Of a stretch of DNA of 64,000 bases, positions 60,548 through 64,000 are shown in pieces. The position numbers and the translations under genes are program-made. The stretch spans positions 3,761,209 to 3,825,208 of the forward strand of contig NC_011886.1 of NCBI RefSeq assembly GCF_000022025.1, written 5' to 3'. The stretch is from Pseudarthrobacter chlorophenolicus A6. Lineage in GTDB: Bacteria; Actinomycetota; Actinomycetes; Actinomycetales; Micrococcaceae. Every line of letters starts with the position of its first letter. The stretch's first letter is position 1. The notes beneath the pieces were generated by a model. It was not told the DNA's origin and ran no database searches. It saw only the letters and a program-made list of their open reading frames with translations.

Positions 60548-62523
60548 CCCGGTTCTGGACCCGCCTGGTGGTGGTGCTGACTGTGATCACCGGCGTCAAC
60601 TACATTGCCTGGCGGTGGATGGCCTCCCTGAACTGGGAAGCCTGGTGGATCGCACTGCCGTTGGTCATCGCCGAAACGTACAGCCTCATCGACGTGATGC
60701 TGTTCGGCATGACGGTGTGGAACCTGAAGATCCGCAAGGGCGCCCCGGAGCCGCCGGCCGACGCTACTGTGGACGTCTTCATCACCACGTACAACGAGGA
60801 CCTCGACATGGTCCTCACCACGGCGCTGGCGGCCCAGAAGATCCGGCACCCACACAGCACCTGGATCCTTGACGACGGCGCCCGCCCGGAGATGAAGGCA
60901 CTGGCCGAACAGCACGGCCTGGGTTATGTGACCCGCAGCGAGGACTGGACCAAGGACCTGCCGCGCCATGCCAAGGCCGGCAACCTGAACAATGCGCTGA
61001 TGCAGACCGACGGCGAATTCCTGCTGATCCTGGACGCGGACCAGATCCCCGAGCCGGACATCCTGGAAAAGACGCTGGGCTACTTCAACAACCGCAAGGT
61101 GGCGTTGGTCCAGACGCCGCAGTACTTCAGCAACGTTCCGGCCGATGACCCCCTGGGCAGCCAGGCGCCGCTGTTCTACGGACCCATCCAGCAGGGCAAG
61201 GACGGCTGGAACGCCGCCTTCTTCTGCGGCTCCAACGCCATCCTGCGCCGCGAAGCGCTGATGCAGCTGGGCCTGGTGGGCTACGTGAAGGAAACCGAGA
61301 AGAGCATCCGCCGTGCGCTGGCCGCTTCCCGGCAGGCCATCCGGCAGGCCCGCAAATCCACGGACATGGACTCGCCGCTGGTGGCCCAGGTCCTGGACGA
61401 GGTGGAGGCCGCCACCGTGGAGGCGCAGCAGGAACTGGATTCCGGCATGGCGCTCAGCGAGATCACCTACCGGGTGCGCCGCCGCGTGGACACGGCCGTG
61501 CAGACCCTGGTCCAGGCCGACGTCGAGGCCCTGCAGTCTGACCTCGAGGAAATCGCGGCCATGGAGCTCGCGCATGTTGGTGAGGCCGGCGTTCCGGTGG
61601 TGGCTGACGACGCTGTGCAGCGCATGTCCGCCCGCGACTGGTCCCCGCTGGGTGCCCTCGAATCGGTCCAGGCCGTCCTGGATGCCCTGTCGGTGGAACG
61701 CAACGATGAAGCCCAGCCCATCATGCCGCTGGCCACCATCTCGGTCACCGAGGACATGGCCACCGCCATGCGCATGCACGCCATGGGGTGGGAGAGCGTC
61801 TACCACCACGAGATCCTTGCCTACGGCCTGGCGCCGGAGGACCTGAAGACGATGCTCACCCAGCGGCTCCGCTGGGCCCAGGGCACCATCCAGGTGCTGC
61901 TCCGCGAAAACCCGCTGGTGCAGAAGGGCCTGAAGATCGGCCAGCGGCTGATGTACTTCGCCACCATGTGGACCTACCTGAGCGGCTTCGCGGCGGTCAT
62001 CTACTTCGCCGCCCCCATCATCTACCTGCTGCTGGGCATCCTGCCCGTCACCAGCCTCAGCTGGGACTTCTTTATCCGGTTCATCCCGTTCATGGTGGTC
62101 AACCAGCTGCTGTTCGCGGTGGCCGGCCGCGGCATTCCCACCTGGCGCGGCCAGCAGTACAGCCTCGCCCTGTTCCCAACCTGGATCAAAGCGTGTACGA
62201 CGGCGGCCCGCAACGTGTGGTTCGGCCGTCCCCTGGGGTTCGCGGTGACGCCCAAGGCGCGCCAAAGCGGCGGACCCAGCTGGAGCCTGATCCAGCCCCA
62301 GATCGTGGTGTCCATCCTGCTGGCCGTGGCCGCCGTCGTCGGAATTGTCCGCCTGGCCACCGGCCTGGCCGAACCGCTGGGCACCCTGGTCAACGTGGCC
62401 TGGGTGATCTTCGACCTGGTGGTCATGAGCATCCTGGTCCGCGCCGTGCTCTACAAGGGCTTTGAGCCGCCCGCAGAATCCACAGAACCTGTAAATACAG
62501 AGAGGAATCCCGATGGAGTTTAG
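60544..62523 (+). CDS. Family 2 glycosyltransferase (cellulose-synthase-like) with a large helical insertion
   Basis: The 659-aa product has two N-terminal transmembrane helices (residues 5-60). The GT2 catalytic domain has TTYNEDLD (81-88), LDDG (109-112), LDADQIPEPD (163-172), GSNAILRRE (229-237), TED (402-404) and QRLRW (440-444). At least three C-terminal helices follow. In BcsA-like enzymes GSNAxLRR and TED are about 20 residues apart; here about 150 residues (roughly 245-398) of charged, coiled-coil-like helix are inserted, including SIRRALAASRQAIRQARK and AVQTLVQADVEALQSDLEE. It probably makes a surface polysaccharide. No PilZ domain is seen. It overlaps both neighbours, so it is co-translated with a partner-switch module. 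Confidence 0.9.
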   Translation: MTRFWTRLVVVLTVITGVNYIAWRWMASLNWEAWWIALPLVIAETYSLIDVMLFGMTVWNLKIRKGAPEPPADATVDVFITTYNEDLDMVLTTALAAQKIRHPHSTWILDDGARPEMKALAEQHGLGYVTRSEDWTKDLPRHAKAGNLNNALMQTDGEFLLILDADQIPEPDILEKTLGYFNNRKVALVQTPQYFSNVPADDPLGSQAPLFYGPIQQGKDGWNAAFFCGSNAILRREALMQLGLVGYVKETEKSIRRALAASRQAIRQARKSTDMDSPLVAQVLDEVEAATVEAQQELDSGMALSEITYRVRRRVDTAVQTLVQADVEALQSDLEEIAAMELAHVGEAGVPVVADDAVQRMSARDWSPLGALESVQAVLDALSVERNDEAQPIMPLATISVTEDMATAMRMHAMGWESVYHHEILAYGLAPEDLKTMLTQRLRWAQGTIQVLLRENPLVQKGLKIGQRLMYFATMWTYLSGFAAVIYFAAPIIYLLLGILPVTSLSWDFFIRFIPFMVVNQLLFAVAGRGIPTWRGQQYSLALFPTWIKACTTAARNVWFGRPLGFAVTPKARQSGGPSWSLIQPQIVVSILLAVAAVVGIVRLATGLAEPLGTLVNVAWVIFDLVVMSILVRAVLYKGFEPPAESTEPVNTERNPDGV

Positions 62524-62845
62524 CTATGAGGTCAAGGACTCATACGCCGAGGTCAAGGCGGACGGGCGGCTGAACATGGTGTCCGCGCCCAAGCTCCGCG
62601 AGTTCGTCACGGATGTGATTGCCGGCGGGTCCAACCGGATTGTGGTCAACCTGGAAAACACCGCCTTCATGGATTCGTCCGGGCTGGGCGCCCTGATCGG
62701 TTGCCTGAAGGCTGCGCGGCAGGCCGGCGGGGACCTCCGGATCGCGGCGGTCCAGCCGCAGGTGAAGATGGTCCTGCAGCTCACCAGCATGGACAAGGTC
62801 CTCACGGCCTACCCGTCGGTCGAAGAGGCGTTCAGCAATGACTGA
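62513..62845 (+). CDS. STAS domain anti-sigma factor antagonist-like protein
   Basis: The 110-aa product's ATG lies within the end of the glycosyltransferase gene (11-nt overlap), with AGAGAGGAAT ahead. The single STAS domain carries the phosphorylatable serine pair in FMDSSGLGALIG (S55/S56), as in SpoIIAA/RsbV. It should be phosphorylated by the RsbW-like kinase at 62838 and dephosphorylated by the PP2C protein at 59432. The gene overlaps the next by eight bases. Confidence 0.92.
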   Translation: MEFSYEVKDSYAEVKADGRLNMVSAPKLREFVTDVIAGGSNRIVVNLENTAFMDSSGLGALIGCLKAARQAGGDLRIAAVQPQVKMVLQLTSMDKVLTAYPSVEEAFSND

Positions 62846-63263
62846 GGTGCTCGCCTCGCGCAGCTTCCGCGGGCTCGCCACCGAAGACGCCATCAACGAC
62901 GTCCACAACGACATGGACAGCCTGTGGCTCGATGTGCCGTTCGTGAATGACATGGACCAGATGACGTTCACCACGGCGGTGATCGAGTCAGCGTCCAACA
63001 TTGTCCAGCACGCCGAACCGGCGGCCGCGGATCCCGTGGAACTGGGCGTGGACATCACTGTGGAGCCGCTGCTGCTCCAGGCCCGCGTCAGCGCCTACAA
63101 CGCCAAGCCGCCCTTTGGACCCATGGAACCGGCAACGCCGGGCGAGGACGCCGAGTCTGGCCGCGGGCTCGCCCTGATCCAGGCCCTGGTGACCACGGTG
63201 ACGTTCGAACGGCAGGACGGCACCAGCACCTGGGTGCTGTCCAGGACGTCTTCCCAGGACTGA
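62838..63263 (+). CDS. RsbW/SpoIIAB-like serine kinase (anti-sigma factor type HATPase)
   Basis: The 141-aa GHKL ATPase has N-box IESASNIVQHAEP (E50, N54, H58) and a G-box AESGRGLALIQAL. There is no DHp domain, so it is a partner-switch kinase rather than a sensor kinase. It probably phosphorylates the STAS protein and holds a target in check. No sigma factor is encoded nearby, so the target may be a sigma factor elsewhere or the glycosyltransferase itself. It is the last gene of the operon; a palindromic element follows. Confidence 0.9.
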   Translation: MTEVLASRSFRGLATEDAINDVHNDMDSLWLDVPFVNDMDQMTFTTAVIESASNIVQHAEPAAADPVELGVDITVEPLLLQARVSAYNAKPPFGPMEPATPGEDAESGRGLALIQALVTTVTFERQDGTSTWVLSRTSSQD

Positions 63264-63273
63264 CTTTCCGCCG

Positions 63274-63320
63274 GGTGGTTGAGCTTGCCGGAACCGGGTT
63301 TCGGCAAGCTCAGCCACACC
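63274..63320. repeat. Palindromic element, GGTTGAGCNTGTCGAAA family, between convergent genes
   Basis: Left arm GGTGGTTGAGCTTGCCGGAA (from 63274) and right arm TTTCGGCAAGCTCAGCCACACC (to 63320) pair well. Placed 10 nt after the RsbW-like stop and just before the end of the convergent kinase gene, it can act as a two-way terminator. Confidence 0.8.
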
Positions 63321-63321
63321 G

Positions 63322-64000
63322 CTAAACCTGGTGCTGCCCCTTCGCGGGGAACAGCACGGAGACGGTGGCTCCGCCGCCGGGAGTTTCACTGATGCCCAGT
63401 TCACCTCCGTGCGACTGGGCAATCCGCTGGCACGTCGCCAGGCCCAGCCCCGTACCCGGCCCGTCGCCTGGCCGGTGGAGCCGGACCAGCGGTTCAACCG
63501 CCCGTACGCGGTCGGCCGGGCTGATGCCCTTGCCGTTGTCTGCCACATGGACGGTGACGCCGCGGGGGCAGGTGGTGGCGGTGATGGCTACTTCCAGCGC
63601 GCGCCCGGGCTCCCGATAGTTCAGCGAGTTGGCCAGCAGGTTCTGGACCAGGGTGCGCAGCTGTTGGCGGTCCGCGGTGAGTTCGGCGTCCTCGCAGAGG
63701 AAACCGCTGCCCAGCCCCAGGTCCACTCCGAGGTCCTGGGCAGCTTCTGCCGTGACGGCCAGCAGGGACACCCGTTCAAGGTGCAGCTCCCCATCCGCGC
63801 GGGCATAGTTGAGCACGTCCTCGAGGGTTCCCAGCATGCGCCGTCCGCCGGTGCCAATAAGCCCCAGGTACTCGGCCGCCGGGTTGTCCGGGGCCAGGTC
63901 GGGATCGTCCTCGGCGAGCTCCACGTACCCCAGGATGGTGGTCAGCGGGGCGCGGAGGTCATGGCTGACGCGGCCGGCGAATTCGGAGAGCATGGCGTTG
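63322..64000 (-). CDS. Sensor histidine kinase, C-terminal part (5' end outside window)
   Basis: The frame is open to the right edge of the window, so the sensor part is not visible. The DHp H-box is FAGRVSHDLRAPLTTILGYVEL, with the phospho-acceptor His. It is followed by the N-box LVQNLLANSLNYRE, G1 VADNGKGIS, G2 GTGLGLATCQRI and G3 GGGATVSVLFP. It is a standard HisKA + HATPase_c kinase. The NSLNYRE form lacks the usual NA.KY order but keeps the asparagine. It converges with the partner-switch operon; a functional link is possible but not shown. Confidence 0.9.
   Translation of the reverse strand, partial: NAMLSEFAGRVSHDLRAPLTTILGYVELAEDDPDLAPDNPAAEYLGLIGTGGRRMLGTLEDVLNYARADGELHLERVSLLAVTAEAAQDLGVDLGLGSGFLCEDAELTADRQQLRTLVQNLLANSLNYREPGRALEVAITATTCPRGVTVHVADNGKGISPADRVRAVEPLVRLHRPGDGPGTGLGLATCQRIAQSHGGELGISETPGGGATVSVLFPAKGQHQV

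Noticed and set aside
60202..62265. Long open frame on the minus strand (687 codons) opposite the glycosyltransferase
   Set aside because: It is a composition shadow: His/Arg/Gly-rich nonsense with no domain.

Overview
The window is high-GC DNA (roughly two thirds G+C by eye) with GTG and TTG starts and strong GGAGG-type ribosome binding sites. Gene content is typical of soil Micrococcaceae (Arthrobacter / Pseudarthrobacter type): a DUF222-HNH protein, a DUF808 protein, MHS and AAHS transporters, a LAxTG cell-wall anchor, and palindromes built on the core GGTTGAGCNTGTCGAAA. It is an ordinary chromosomal segment. I see no tRNA, rRNA, prophage, integrase, intact transposase or CRISPR array. The genus is an inference.

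Layout. Bases 1-4487 hold an amino-sugar / sialic-acid operon: the end of a peptide-type ABC ATPase, then nanA-, nanK-, nanE- and nagA-like genes. Bases 4606-7175 encode two secreted Pro/Ala-rich proteins; the second has six cysteine-less chaplin-like repeats and a LAxTG sorting signal. Bases 7335-11960 are mostly small membrane proteins of unknown role, including two paralogues with the same leader. Bases 11962-14424 (minus strand) hold nagB, a FadR-type regulator and a ZIP transporter. Bases 14640-19844 hold an orphan HATPase, an FMN reductase, a probable exo-rhamnogalacturonan lyase and a polysaccharide deacetylase. Bases 20013-23186 hold a SRPBCC protein and a secreted PL11 rhamnogalacturonan lyase. 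Bases 23590-27768 hold an MHS transporter plus M20 peptidase pair, a deletion scar joining LysR and YitT gene fragments, and an NADP-dependent reductase.

Bases 27853-32981 carry assorted metabolic genes ending in dctA. Bases 33146-36771 hold an IclR / AAHS-transporter divergent pair and a second nagA. Bases 36937-41614 hold the HNH protein, a DUF2231-Rieske fusion, a cupin and small secreted or membrane proteins. Bases 41720-46663 hold an Lrp-type regulator divergent from an M20 amidohydrolase plus MHS transporter, then a DUF808 protein. Bases 46947-53194 are a glyoxylate / allantoin operon (hyi, glxR, gcl, glycerate kinase, allB) followed by a winged-helix protein. Bases 54063-57054 are a bcp-cotH-bcp block. 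Bases 57246-59161 include GNAT, AlkD-like and small genes. Bases 59432-63263 are a four-gene overlapping operon: a receiver-PP2C phosphatase, a GT2 glycosyltransferase with an unusual insertion, a STAS protein and an RsbW-like kinase. A truncated histidine kinase runs off the right edge.

Most worth following up: the GT2 enzyme with a ~150-residue helical insertion inside a partner-switch operon; the multi-repeat cysteine-less chaplin-like wall protein; matching pairs of operator-like sites 21 bp apart upstream of dctA and hyi; LacI-type operators shared by the two rhamnogalacturonan lyases; a fresh-looking LysR/YitT deletion junction; and three families of dispersed intergenic repeats.
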